DNA from: Desulfuromonadales bacterium
GTDB taxonomy: Bacteria > Desulfobacterota > Desulfuromonadia > Desulfuromonadales > JACZKF01
NCBI GenBank assembly: GCA_014860175.1
Contig: JACZKF010000523.1
Location: forward strand, 1-17,587
Length of the DNA: 17,587 nt
Reading direction: 5' to 3'
Position 1 is the first letter of the stretch. Each line of letters begins with the position of its first letter. Positions 1 through 8,376 of the stretch are shown here, in pieces. Under the pieces are notes generated by a model, which saw only the letters and a list, made by a program, of their open reading frames with translations, did no database searches and was not told the origin of the DNA. A program made the translations under genes and the position numbers.

Positions 1-565
1 CCTCGCTGTCGAGGACCAGGACGCCGCGACTCGATTCCCCGGCCACGTAGATCAGGCCGTCGCTGCTGACCGCCAGCTTGCTGGGGGAGAAGTTGGCTGT
101 CTCCGGGATGCCGTCGAGGGTAATTTCCCGCTCGACGAAAAAGGCGCCATTGAGGACGGTGATCCTGGGGTTCGGGGTGAGGGCACTGCGGCTTTGGCAG
201 ACATAGACCTCCCCCTTCTGGGTGACAAAGACGCCGCGGGGCGCTTCGACCCCTCGCCCCCTGCCGATGGAGACCCGCGGGAAGGAATCGGGACCGTAGA
301 CAATGATCCGTGAGCTGCCGCCGTTGACCAGATAGAGCTCCTCTTCAGCCGTGTCGAAGAAGATGGCGGAAGGATAATGCAGATTTTTCCCGTCATCGTC
401 GAAGGTGATCATGGCGACAGGGGTAATCGGACTGTTTTCGGCCGGCGCGGCCGAGACGACACCTGCTGTCAGGAGGACAAGTGCCAGAACCAGTGCGGAT
501 GCCAGCCGCTGAGGGCTGAAACGGACGGCGCCGCGCCGATTAGCGATGGCATTTGCTGCAGACAT
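1..565 (-). CDS. Exported NHL/beta-propeller protein, 3' part beyond the window
   Basis: The first 188 codons of a longer gene, which runs off the left edge with no stop. I chose the ATG at 565; in this frame the protein opens with MSAANAIANRRGAVRF, then a hydrophobic stretch (LASALVLALVLLTAGVVSA) ending in an Ala-rich signal-peptidase-like site before AENSP. The mature part shows repeated propeller strands of the type 'PSAIFFDTAEEELYLVNGG', 'GVFVTQKGEVYVCQ' and 'KLAVSSDGLIYVAG', spaced about 40-45 residues apart, typical of NHL/SMP-30-like blades. No CXXCH motif is seen. The start lies 26 bases inside the 3' end of the upstream 10-heme cytochrome gene, so the two are probably translationally coupled. 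As the last visible gene of the operon it repeats the cytochrome-then-propeller order. Propellers in such clusters are probably protein-protein scaffolds; the actual role is unknown. Confidence 0.8.
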   Translation of the reverse strand, partial: MSAANAIANRRGAVRFSPQRLASALVLALVLLTAGVVSAAPAENSPITPVAMITFDDDGKNLHYPSAIFFDTAEEELYLVNGGSSRIIVYGPDSFPRVSIGRGRGVEAPRGVFVTQKGEVYVCQSRSALTPNPRITVLNGAFFVEREITLDGIPETANFSPSKLAVSSDGLIYVAGESSRGVLVLDSE

Positions 566-1700
566 AACCACCCACACTGTCGGCAAAGAGCAAGGAACGG
601 TAGGGAGAGCCGTGCGGGTCGTGGCAGCTTGCGCAGGTGAGCTCCCGTCCTGGTCTTCTTCTTTCGTTGGGGCCGGATACCGGATGGCCGCCGACCGGAT
701 GCCCCCGCTTGAGACCGGCGAAGCGCTGATGACAGCTGACGCACAGGTCGTTGATCGGCTGGTGCAGGATCGATTCATGGTCGGTCGCATGCGGATCGTG
801 GCAGGCGACGCACCCCGGACCATGGATGATGCCGTGGACGTACCGCAGCGGCTTCTCCTTGGAGACCAGGTTCTCCTTGTCGCCATGGCAGGTGATGCAG
901 AGTTCGACCCTGCTGTCGGCCCAGAGCTGATAGCGATTGGCTTCGCCATGGGGATTGTGGCAGAGGGTGCAGCCGCCGGCGACCATCGGCCCGTGGACCG
1001 AGCTGCGCGAACCCCAATCTTTCTTGCCGGTATGGCAGGTGAGGCACGCCTCCTCCACGTTGCCGGTCGGGAATCCGATCCGCCACGGCTTGATGTACTG
1101 CTGATGGCAGGTGAGACATTGGCGCTGCACCGTGGTGCTGTGGCGTTGCAGGGACTTGTCTACGACGTTGCGGTGGCAGCTGGCGCAGCCGTCCTGGCTC
1201 CTGAGCCCGGTCGTCCCGAGGGGGGACGATTTCTGCAGGTCGTGGCAGCCGGTACAGCTCGGTGGGAGTTGGTCCCCCTGGTGAAAGAGATAGACGTCCT
1301 TGCCGATGGCGTTCGGATTGAGAGTGGCGCGCAGCGGCCGGTAGCGAAGTACCAGGGGTTGATCGCCCGGAAAGACGGAAAAGACATTAAGGTCGGGCTT
1401 GAGCGGCAGCCGGAAGTGCAGGTAGGTATTCCCCTGCCGCTCCCCGCGCAGCAGCGGTTCGAGCCGCTTCCCTTCCATCTCGACCCAGACCGGGCTCTTG
1501 CCGCTTTGGCGCACGACGAGGTGGGTCTCCGGATGACGGGCGAAGATCACGTTCTCCGAGTTGGGGGTGAGGATCTCCACCGCCGCTTCGGCTGATCCCG
1601 TCAGCCGGGCCGACAACAGGCCGAGCAGCAGGAGAAGAAGAAGGGGAGAGGCTCTTCGCCCCGGTTCCCGCCGGCGTGGTGCGAAACGTCTTTCGATCAT
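540..1700 (-). CDS. Decaheme c-type cytochrome with N-terminal Ig-like domain
   Basis: A 386-residue exported cytochrome. An Arg-rich N-terminus and a poly-Leu core (residues about 19-30) form a signal peptide ending near SAEAA (residue 40). Residues about 41-130 lack Cys and look like a beta-sandwich (EILTPNSENVIFARHPETHLVV). Residues 149-385 hold ten CXXCH heme sites: CTGCH, CASCH, CLTCH twice, CTLCH, CITCH, CVACH, CVSCH, CASCH and CSKCH, the last three residues before the stop. Several carry the CHDPH or CHNPH signature whose second His is often a distal ligand in multiheme cytochromes. Its ATG overlaps the stop of the upstream lipoprotein gene as ATGA, so translation is coupled. It is likely periplasmic or outer-membrane associated and moves electrons in the complex encoded by this operon. 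It has no lipobox and no recognisable enzymatic domain. Confidence 0.93.
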   Translation of the reverse strand: MIERRFAPRRREPGRRASPLLLLLLLGLLSARLTGSAEAAVEILTPNSENVIFARHPETHLVVRQSGKSPVWVEMEGKRLEPLLRGERQGNTYLHFRLPLKPDLNVFSVFPGDQPLVLRYRPLRATLNPNAIGKDVYLFHQGDQLPPSCTGCHDLQKSSPLGTTGLRSQDGCASCHRNVVDKSLQRHSTTVQRQCLTCHQQYIKPWRIGFPTGNVEEACLTCHTGKKDWGSRSSVHGPMVAGGCTLCHNPHGEANRYQLWADSRVELCITCHGDKENLVSKEKPLRYVHGIIHGPGCVACHDPHATDHESILHQPINDLCVSCHQRFAGLKRGHPVGGHPVSGPNERRRPGRELTCASCHDPHGSPYRSLLFADSVGGYVCSKCHR

Positions 1701-3142
1701 TGGACGACAGCCAGTCCCAAGGGGGGCGCCCCGAGAGCGATGAAACCGAGAAGCTGATTGGTAGTGGAATCGATGGCTGCCAGGGCAGCCGCCTGCTCAT
1801 CGGCCACGTACAACCGGCGGTAGACCCGCTCATGGACCATCTCCCGAGGCCGTCCCAGGCCGCGAATCTCGCGGACGACCCCGAGCTGGCCCGGCAACAG
1901 GACCGAAATCGAACCGCCGTCATAGTTGCTGACGAAGATCTGCTCGCCGTTGGACAGCAGCCGCCGCGGCCCAAAGCCTACATCGAGCCGGCGCAGGACT
2001 CGGTTGGCGGCGCGGTCAAAGATGGTGACGGTGTGATCGCCGCTCTCGGCGATATAGAGGAGGTTGCCAAAGGGGAGAAGCCCCCGCGGCACGTTGCCGG
2101 TGCGGATCGCACCGACCTCCTTCAGGTCGACCGGGTTCAGGAGCAGGACCGTCTGGGTGAGTCCGGCCGAAACGGCCAGGAGGTTCTCCTCGGCCAGGTA
2201 GGTGGCGTAGAGAGGGCGGTAGCGCAGGCGGACGCGGGCGGTGCTGCGCCCGGTGGCCAGGTCGATCCGGCTGAGGTAGCTGCCGTGCTCCTCCAGCACG
2301 TAGCCCCAGCGGCCGTCGGGGCTGAGGGTCATGAAGGTCGGAAAATCGGCGAGGGGGATCGGGAAGAGGTCGACTACCCGCTGGGAATGAAGATCGACCA
2401 CCTTGATCGTCGCTTCGCCGGCGGCCAGGACGTAGAGGCGCCGCCGGGAGGGATCCGGGTCGACCGCCAGCCAGGTCGGCTGCCCCTTGACGCCGAAGGA
2501 GTCGGCCACCCAGTTCTTGTCGCTGCGCACCACGAAGATGGTGTCGATGTCAGGGCAGGTGACATAGATCAGGTCGACCAGAAGGGGGCGAAGCTGGGGG
2601 GCGACGGTGATGGCCGGCCGCAGCCCGTCCTCCCCCTCCAGAGAACCTTGCACGTCCCAGGTCAGGAAGAGAGAGCGGCTGTCGTCCTCCTCCAGCAGAA
2701 GAGAGGCGGGAAGTTCGAGCTCGACCTGCCGTGAGTCGGCCGAGACCGTCTCATTGCGGCCGTCACTGCGGCGGACCTTGGCCTCGTCGAGGGTAAAGCG
2801 GAGCCGGTGGTAGCGGCCGGGCGGCAGCCCCCGGCCGCCGAGAAGAACCTGACCGGCACCGATCTCAGCAGAGTCGAGGGCCAGCGGCCCTGGAGCGACG
2901 GGGAGCCAGGTATCTTTCGCCAGGACTTCCAAGGCCGAGATGTGGAGCCGGACGGCGGGCGTTTCGGCCTCCTTGAGGGTGAGGAAAACACTCAGCCTGG
3001 CGCCGTGCTCCAAGCCACGGGGCAAAGGGCGCGGCCAGGCGGCCGAGGCTGGCATGCCGGCCTGACAGCCTGTCAGCAGCGCCAGGGCGAGAAGGGCCGC
3101 CAGCAGGCCCGGGAGGATGGGGCGAAGGGAGCAGTTCTTCAT
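1697..3142 (-). CDS. Lipoprotein: DUF4382-like domain plus YVTN-type beta-propeller
   Basis: A 481-residue lipoprotein. The frame is open further upstream to 3535, but that part is antisense to the neighbouring cytochrome; I chose the ATG at 3142 because it is followed by a lipoprotein signal (MKNCSLRPIL, then LALALLTGC, lipid Cys26) and preceded by an AAGG/AGG-type ribosome site. Residues about 45-165 resemble DUF4382-like sandwiches (LHISALEVLAKDTWLPV, LPPGRYHRLRFTL). Residues about 170-481 are repeated propeller blades of the YVTN type (WLAVDPDPSRRRLYVLAAG, FMTLSPDGRWGYVLEEHG, GLLPFGNLLYIAESGDHTV, RRLYVADEQAAALAAID). There are no heme motifs. The stop overlaps the next gene as ATGA. It is probably an outer-membrane-anchored scaffold for the adjacent 7- and 10-heme cytochromes. 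The domain assignment is by eye. Confidence 0.88.
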   Translation of the reverse strand: MKNCSLRPILPGLLAALLALALLTGCQAGMPASAAWPRPLPRGLEHGARLSVFLTLKEAETPAVRLHISALEVLAKDTWLPVAPGPLALDSAEIGAGQVLLGGRGLPPGRYHRLRFTLDEAKVRRSDGRNETVSADSRQVELELPASLLLEEDDSRSLFLTWDVQGSLEGEDGLRPAITVAPQLRPLLVDLIYVTCPDIDTIFVVRSDKNWVADSFGVKGQPTWLAVDPDPSRRRLYVLAAGEATIKVVDLHSQRVVDLFPIPLADFPTFMTLSPDGRWGYVLEEHGSYLSRIDLATGRSTARVRLRYRPLYATYLAEENLLAVSAGLTQTVLLLNPVDLKEVGAIRTGNVPRGLLPFGNLLYIAESGDHTVTIFDRAANRVLRRLDVGFGPRRLLSNGEQIFVSNYDGGSISVLLPGQLGVVREIRGLGRPREMVHERVYRRLYVADEQAAALAAIDSTTNQLLGFIALGAPPLGLAVVQ

Positions 3143-3152
3143 GGCACCTGCC

Positions 3153-4274
3153 TTAACTCTTGGCCGTGTGACACACGGCACAGCCATTGACGGCCGGTTG
3201 ACCGGTATGCGGGTCGATCCCCGGCCAGGCCCGGTACCCCCAGCGCAGCATCGCCGGATACGGGGAGCCGTGCGGGCGATGGCAGGAGATGCAGGCGACG
3301 AGATCCGAGCCGCGGTTGATGGAGGTGAAGTTGGCATCCTCCGGGGTGACGTTCTGCCTTCCCACCGGCACCAGCGGGTCGTAGGTAGAGAAGCCGGTGA
3401 ACTCTCCCCGGTCCGGGATGGCCGCGTCGACCGGGTGGCGGATCCAGGCGCTCTCGGCCGCCGTCTGACTGTGGAACAGGCCGTGGCAGCCGGCGCATTT
3501 CTGGTTGATCGAGCCGGTTTCGAGGAAATTGACATAGGGCCCCGGTTTCCCCTGGTAGACGTTATGGCGGCTACTCAGCGGATTCTGCTCCCAGTCCGGG
3601 GCTTCGATTCCGGCCACTCCTGCCGGCGGCGGGAGCGGGCTGCCGTCGCGCTGCATGACCGATCCGAGAAAGCGGTACCACCCCTCTTCCCGGCCGACGA
3701 CGAGGGAGTCGCCATCGGCGTGGTGATGCGGGGTATGGCAACCGTTGCAGCCGCTCTGGGGGGTGGCCAGGGTCGTGTGACAGTCTGCGCAGTCTTCGGT
3801 GCGGGGTACCCCGCCCGGGGCGAAGCCGGGGAAGCGGTAATCGGGGCCGCTGATTGCCTGGACGTTGTGCCCATGCGGATCGCCGGCCTGGAGCAGCCAG
3901 TGGAAGTTCCCCCCCGCCAGGGTCGACGAGGTCGATCCGTCGGGGGGGTAGGTCGGCTCGGTCAAGTTGAAGACGACCGGGACCCGCGAATCGCCCAGGG
4001 TGACGATCGTCTCGGGGCCGGCATGGCTGTGGCAGCCGACACAGTCGGTCTTGAGCAGCTTGCCGAATGCCTCGGGACGGGCGATTCTCTCTCCCGTATT
4101 CTCCAGGGTGAAGGCGACCAGCGTATTCTGCTGGCTGTTGTGCATGGTGTGGCAGTCAGAGCACAACCCCTGGACCGCCGCTTCTCCCCGAAGGGGGAGA
4201 AGCAGCGATACCATCAGAATGCCCGGGAAAACCCACACCTTCGCAAAACGCATACGAAACCCTGCCGTTTCCAT
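3153..4274 (-). CDS. Heptaheme c-type cytochrome, exported
   Basis: A protein of up to 373 residues with a Sec signal (VFPGILMVSLLLPLRGEAA). It has seven CXXCH motifs: CSDCH (from residue 38), CVGCH, CADCH, CNGCH, CAGCH, CISCH and CAVCH near the C-terminus. The spacing is wide and irregular, about 50 residues per heme against about 25 in the 16- and 26-heme neighbours, and long Gly/Pro/Asp-rich loops separate hemes. This suggests a globular cytochrome rather than a linear heme chain. Many extra His (THMHN-like, HTPHHH, GDPHGHN) can serve as distal ligands. The ATG at 4274 is preceded by a 7-bp hairpin; the ATG at 4253 (MRFAKVW) has an AGGG seven bases upstream and is a real alternative start. 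Ten bases separate the stop from the next start. It is probably periplasmic or surface-exposed in the same electron-transfer complex. Confidence 0.92.
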   Translation of the reverse strand: METAGFRMRFAKVWVFPGILMVSLLLPLRGEAAVQGLCSDCHTMHNSQQNTLVAFTLENTGERIARPEAFGKLLKTDCVGCHSHAGPETIVTLGDSRVPVVFNLTEPTYPPDGSTSSTLAGGNFHWLLQAGDPHGHNVQAISGPDYRFPGFAPGGVPRTEDCADCHTTLATPQSGCNGCHTPHHHADGDSLVVGREEGWYRFLGSVMQRDGSPLPPPAGVAGIEAPDWEQNPLSSRHNVYQGKPGPYVNFLETGSINQKCAGCHGLFHSQTAAESAWIRHPVDAAIPDRGEFTGFSTYDPLVPVGRQNVTPEDANFTSINRGSDLVACISCHRPHGSPYPAMLRWGYRAWPGIDPHTGQPAVNGCAVCHTAKS

Positions 4275-4312
4275 GGGGAAAAACTTTCCCCCCTTCCGTC
4301 CTGCACTCGCGG

Positions 4313-5197
4313 CTAGCGGGTGTAGATCTCCACCCGGCCATTCCCTTCATCGACGACGCAGAGCCGCCCCCAAGGGTCGAAACGGATCTGCCGGGGGAAG
4401 TGGAGCTGCCCCCGTGCATGCCCCGGGCCGAGAAACCGGTAGCGGAAGCGGCCGTCCTCGCTGAAGGCGAAGACGCTGTTCTGGTGCCGGTCCAGAACGT
4501 AGAGGCCGGAATCTCCGACGGCGAGCGACACCGGGAAGTCGACCTGCTCGCCGAGCTGGATGGTCTGGGCGATGCTTCCATCCGAGCGGAAGCGGAAGAC
4601 TTTCTTGGCCCGGGCTTCAAGACCCCAGACCGAGCCGTCGGCGATGACGAAGTCGGCCAGGCCGCCGGCGGTATCGGGTGAGCCGAAGCGCTGTTCGACG
4701 TTCAGGTCGGCGGCCAGGCGCAGCACCTGGCCGCTGGCCCGGTCGAGGACGTGGAGCCTTCCCCCTTCCTGGGCGATGCGGTCGGGGAAGACCTGCCGCG
4801 AGCCGTCGCGCAGGATGTGCGGTTTGACCTCGCGGGCGCCGATGTCGATGCGGGTGAGGCTGTTGCGCCCCTTCTCCACGACCCAGAGGCGGCCGTCATC
4901 GAGGCGCACCAGGTCGAAAGGAGCTTTCAGCCGGTCGTCGGCGGAGAACGCTTTCAGCATCTCTCCGTCGCGGGTGAAAGAGACGAGGCGGTTGCGGCCG
5001 GCGTCGACAGCGTAGTAGCGCTCGCTCTCCCGGTCAAAGGCGACGGCGGCCGGCATGTACATGGCATTGCCGGCGGTTTCGATCTTCAGGCTCATCTGCC
5101 ACTGCCACGGTGCCTGGGCCAGCGCCGTGGCGGGGAGAAGGGCCAGGATCGTCGCCAGCAGCAGACGTCGTGCTGGTATCGAATGCAGCTTTTTCAT
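4313..5197 (-). CDS. Exported NHL-repeat beta-propeller protein
   Basis: A 294-residue protein. I chose the ATG at 5197 (MKKLHSIPARR) because a GGAGGA ribosome site lies about ten bases upstream; the ATG at 5215 precedes that site and is less likely. The signal peptide LLLATILALLPATALAQA is followed by six or so NHL blades: AAVAFDRESERYYAVDAG, DLVRLDDGRLWVVEKG, RIAQEGGRLHVLDRAS, FVIADGSVWGLEA, SLAVGDSGLYVLDRHQN and QIRFDPWGRLCVVDEGNG. The last ends in GRVEIYTR, a typical propeller closure. It has no lipobox and no heme motif. The length fits a single complete six-bladed propeller. It sits between the 16-heme and 7-heme cytochrome genes with 45- and 38-base gaps. NHL propellers usually bind proteins or ligands, so a docking or scaffold role is inferred; an enzymatic role is not excluded. 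Confidence 0.9.
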   Translation of the reverse strand: MKKLHSIPARRLLLATILALLPATALAQAPWQWQMSLKIETAGNAMYMPAAVAFDRESERYYAVDAGRNRLVSFTRDGEMLKAFSADDRLKAPFDLVRLDDGRLWVVEKGRNSLTRIDIGAREVKPHILRDGSRQVFPDRIAQEGGRLHVLDRASGQVLRLAADLNVEQRFGSPDTAGGLADFVIADGSVWGLEARAKKVFRFRSDGSIAQTIQLGEQVDFPVSLAVGDSGLYVLDRHQNSVFAFSEDGRFRYRFLGPGHARGQLHFPRQIRFDPWGRLCVVDEGNGRVEIYTR

Positions 5198-5242
5198 ACG
5201 CGGGAAATCCTCCATGGCGGTGTCTTCTGCAATCGTCGCGGC

Positions 5243-6430
5243 TCAGTGGTCCCGATGGCACTGGACGCACAGATCGCGTGTCCCAGCGAACTTCAAGTGG
5301 TTCCGATGGTCGGTCCCTTTGCTCGTGTGGCAACTGGCGCAGGTCATCATCTGTCCGGTCCGCGGGTCGAAGACCTTCTCGCCAATCGGATGGGTAAACT
5401 GCTCATGAGTCACATGGCAGGCGACACAGACCGTATTGATGGGGGCCTTGGCCATGGCCGGATGATTGGAGCCATGGGGCGCATGGCAGTCGCTGCACGC
5501 CTCATGCGCCGTGTGCTTGAACTCGGCCGTTTCGCTGCGCTGGAAGGTTGCCTCGTGGCAGGTGCCGCAGACATGGCGCTCTTTCCCCTTGAGGAGCCGG
5601 GCCTTATCACCAGCATGCGGAGAGTGGCAGGCGATACAGCTGTTTTCGCCATAGCGCACCAGGTGGTTGTGGGACGAGGCCATCTGCTCACTCACCTGCG
5701 GGTGACAGCCGAGGCAGGTGTCGACCGTCACCGGTGCCCCCTTGGCGGCGTGACAGTCCTTGCAGCCGGCGGCGTACGGGTCATGCAGAACGTTGCGGAC
5801 CAGGGCCGGCCGGTTGCTGCCGTGAGGGCTGTGGCAGGAGCTGCAGTTCCCAAGTTCGGCCGGATAGTTGGCATGTTTCTGCCGCACCGTCTGCAGCGGG
5901 TGGCAGCCCAGGCAGAGCGCCTCGGGCTCCTTGGTCAGCAGGTTGGGGTAGGGGGACTGGTGCGACTGGTGGCACGACGCGCATTCCCCTTTTCCATACG
6001 GGGTGTGGGTGTACTTGTATTTCTTCGGCAGGTCGGAATGACAGCTGAAGCAGGCATCAGACGAGCGTTTGCTGAGGAGCCCCTGGTAGTCGGAGGCGTG
6101 CGGGTCGTGGCAGCTGAGGCACTCCCCCGTCCGGACTGGCTGGTGCATGAACCCCTGCCGATGCTTGGCTTGGGCCTCGGTATGACAGGAATAGCAGAGT
6201 GCCATCACCCCCTGCTGGAGCAGTCCGTCGTGGCGAGCCACATGAGGGCTGTGGCAGTCGCTGCATTGGCCTGCCGCAACCGGCTGGTGCTTCACTTTTT
6301 TCTGGAAAGCGGCCCGCTCGTGGCACTGGAAGCAGTCCATCACCGCCTGGGCGGCTCCCTGACTGGCCAGGAGGAGGATCAGCGCCGAGGCCGCGGTCAA
6401 TGCGGCGCGCATGAATTTATAGCTACGCAT
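5243..6430 (-). CDS. 16-heme c-type cytochrome, exported
   Basis: A 395-residue cytochrome with signal peptide MRSYKFMRAALTAASALILL ending at GAAQA (residue about 29) and the first heme four residues later. Sixteen CXXCH sites follow at about 23-residue intervals: CFQCH, CSDCH, CYSCH, CLSCH, CFSCH, CASCH, CLGCH, CSSCH, CKDCH, CLGCH, CIACH, CGTCH, CSDCH, CVACH, CASCH and CVQCH, which is close to the C-terminal end. Alternate hemes carry CHSPH or CHDPH and the spacers contain single His (HQPV, HTPYG), suggesting bis-His ligation throughout. Almost the whole mature chain is heme-binding repeat, as expected of an elongated electron wire. The start overlaps the stop of the 26-heme gene (TAATG) and has a GGGAGGG ribosome site, so the two are probably made together. 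A secreted or periplasmic partner of the 26-heme lipoprotein is a reasonable inference. Confidence 0.95.
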   Translation of the reverse strand: MRSYKFMRAALTAASALILLLASQGAAQAVMDCFQCHERAAFQKKVKHQPVAAGQCSDCHSPHVARHDGLLQQGVMALCYSCHTEAQAKHRQGFMHQPVRTGECLSCHDPHASDYQGLLSKRSSDACFSCHSDLPKKYKYTHTPYGKGECASCHQSHQSPYPNLLTKEPEALCLGCHPLQTVRQKHANYPAELGNCSSCHSPHGSNRPALVRNVLHDPYAAGCKDCHAAKGAPVTVDTCLGCHPQVSEQMASSHNHLVRYGENSCIACHSPHAGDKARLLKGKERHVCGTCHEATFQRSETAEFKHTAHEACSDCHAPHGSNHPAMAKAPINTVCVACHVTHEQFTHPIGEKVFDPRTGQMMTCASCHTSKGTDHRNHLKFAGTRDLCVQCHRDH

Positions 6431-8376
6431 TATTGCGCCCTCCCTTCATGACATGGGGTGCAGGTGCCAGGGGCGAAGGGACCATGGCTCACCGGGTAAA
6501 GCAGGTTCTTTTTCGGCCCGCCGTGGGGGTCGTGGCAGGTGACGCAGGAGGCGGGCCCCGGCTTGATCCCCTGGTGGGCGGCGACGAATTCTGACGTTTC
6601 GATCTCATGGCAGCCGGCGCAAAGGGGACCGATTCCCTCGCGCGTCAGCGAGGCGAAGTCGGATCCGTGAGCGCCATGGCAGGTGGTGCAATCCTCCGCG
6701 GCGGGGGGATGCATGGCCCCCTCTTTCCAGTACTTGGCCGTCTCGGCGTGGCAGCCGAGGCAGAGGGCCGGCTGCCCTTTGGTGAGAAAACCGCTATGGG
6801 GCGAGCCGTGACTGCTGTGACAGGCGTTGCACTCCATCCGGGCGACCGGCTGGTGCTGGACCTTGTACCCGCGGACCTCGGCCTCGCTATCCGGGTGACA
6901 GGAGAGGCAGAGCGTGCCCGGCTTCTCCTTGACCAGCTTGGAAAAGTTGGCGCCGTGCGGGGCGTGGCAGGTCAGGCAGTCGCCATCGGCAAACGGCTGA
7001 TGCGACGTCTTGTCCGTCTGGTTGGCGGCCAACCCCTTGTGGCAGCTCAGACAGAGTTCCCCCTTGGCGACACTCTTGGTGAGAAGACCCCGCCCCTCGC
7101 CGCCGTGGGGAGTATGGCAGGCGGTGCACTCGCCCCGGCCGAAGGGGCGGTGCAGGCTGAAAAGACCAGTTTCTCCCCGCGTCTCGCGGTGACAGGAGAA
7201 GCAGAGGGTCGATTCCGACTGCGTCAGCAGTTTCGACTTGGCCGAGTCGTGGGTAGCATGGCAGTCGAAGCAGCGCCCCTGTTTGGCCGGAGGGTGTGCC
7301 CGGCGGGTGTCAGAGTAGCTCTTTCGGTCATGACAGGAGTAGCAGAGGCCGGGCGTCTCTTCGGTGAGAAGCGCTTTGCCTGCCCCCTGGTGCCCCTTGT
7401 GGCAGGTCAGGCACTCGCCTTTGGCGACCGGCGCGTGCACGCTGCGCATCCCCTTGTCCGGGGCGCCGTAATCGTGGCAGCCGAGGCAGACCTGGGCCGG
7501 TGCCTGCGCCAGCATGCCGGCATAGTCGCTGGCGTGGACGGCATGGCAAGCCCGGCAGTCCCCGTCTTTTACCGGCATGTGCCGGGAGGCCCCCGGCACT
7601 TCCGAGTGACAATCGAGACAGAGCTCTCCACCCTGCAAGCGGGTGGTGATGGTCTTTTCTTTCACCTGGTGGCAGTCGTTGCAGCTGCCGCTCGCCACCG
7701 GTCCGTGCACCGTCTCCTTGAGGAGCGCGGTCTGGTTCGAACTGTGGTGCGCGTGGCAGTCGACGCAGTTGCCGGTGACCGGATACTCCTGGTGGGCGGC
7801 GCGGAAGCCTTTGCCGTCGACTTCATGGCAGGAGGCGCACAGGAGATCTTTCTCCTGGCTCAGCAGACCGGGATAATCGGTCATGTGGGGGTCGTGGCAG
7901 CTTTTGCAGCCGTCAGTGAGGGGGGCGTGGACACTTTTCCTGGTGAAGGGGGCCCGGTCGTGACAGGCGAAGCATGCCTCCTCACCTTTGGCCATGAGCA
8001 GCCCCGGGAATTCCGAGTTGTGCGGCTGGTGACAGGTACTGCACTGGCCGCTGCCGACCGGTTCATGCACCGCCTTCTTCGAAGCCGCGTCTTTAAAGGC
8101 GGCATGACACGGCAGGCAGAGAACCGGCTGCGGCTGACGTGTCAGCGCCGTCCCTACCAGCCCGTGCGGCAGATGACACGCCTCGCAGTTCTTCTCCTTG
8201 ACCGGACCGTGAACCTTCCCTTGTTGATAGGCAGCCGCCTTGTCCGCATGGCATCCGGCACAGGTCCGACGGACCTCCTGGCTCTTCCCCGGAGAAGTCG
8301 GGGCGCAACTCGCCACCAGTGCCGGAAGGCCCAGCAGAAGGGCTCCCAACCACCATTTCATCGCTGTTCTTTTCAT
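6430..8376 (-). CDS. 26-heme lipoprotein c-type cytochrome
   Basis: A 648-residue giant cytochrome. I chose the ATG at 8376 (MKRTAMKWWL) because GGAGGAGCAGG precedes it; an in-frame ATG at 8412 lacks this. The signal ends in a lipobox-like LVASC with lipid Cys24, so the protein is probably anchored in the outer membrane. I count 26 CXXCH motifs from CAGCH (about residue 38) to CTPCH near the C-terminus, about 25 residues per heme. The repeat unit alternates a heme with CHxPH (CHLPH, CHQPH, CHDPH, CHTPH, CHAPH) and a plain CH heme preceded by LL...LC (GLLSQEKDLLCASCH-like), with a His-containing linker (VHAPV, HQPFA) before the paired heme. There is no extra catalytic domain. The start overlaps the stop of the parvulin gene as ATGA. 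This is the dominant electron-transfer protein of the operon and a candidate surface conduit or wire. Confidence 0.95.
   Translation of the reverse strand: MKRTAMKWWLGALLLGLPALVASCAPTSPGKSQEVRRTCAGCHADKAAAYQQGKVHGPVKEKNCEACHLPHGLVGTALTRQPQPVLCLPCHAAFKDAASKKAVHEPVGSGQCSTCHQPHNSEFPGLLMAKGEEACFACHDRAPFTRKSVHAPLTDGCKSCHDPHMTDYPGLLSQEKDLLCASCHEVDGKGFRAAHQEYPVTGNCVDCHAHHSSNQTALLKETVHGPVASGSCNDCHQVKEKTITTRLQGGELCLDCHSEVPGASRHMPVKDGDCRACHAVHASDYAGMLAQAPAQVCLGCHDYGAPDKGMRSVHAPVAKGECLTCHKGHQGAGKALLTEETPGLCYSCHDRKSYSDTRRAHPPAKQGRCFDCHATHDSAKSKLLTQSESTLCFSCHRETRGETGLFSLHRPFGRGECTACHTPHGGEGRGLLTKSVAKGELCLSCHKGLAANQTDKTSHQPFADGDCLTCHAPHGANFSKLVKEKPGTLCLSCHPDSEAEVRGYKVQHQPVARMECNACHSSHGSPHSGFLTKGQPALCLGCHAETAKYWKEGAMHPPAAEDCTTCHGAHGSDFASLTREGIGPLCAGCHEIETSEFVAAHQGIKPGPASCVTCHDPHGGPKKNLLYPVSHGPFAPGTCTPCHEGRAQ

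Noticed and set aside
3143..3535. Upstream extension of the lipoprotein/propeller reading frame
   Set aside because: It is read within the 7-heme gene in another frame. The lipoprotein signal begins at 3142 behind a ribosome site, so the extension is not part of the protein.
4751..6451. Long plus-strand open frame antisense to the NHL and 16-heme genes
   Set aside because: Same reasoning: it mirrors the repeat structure of the real genes and has no signal, motif or ribosome site of its own.
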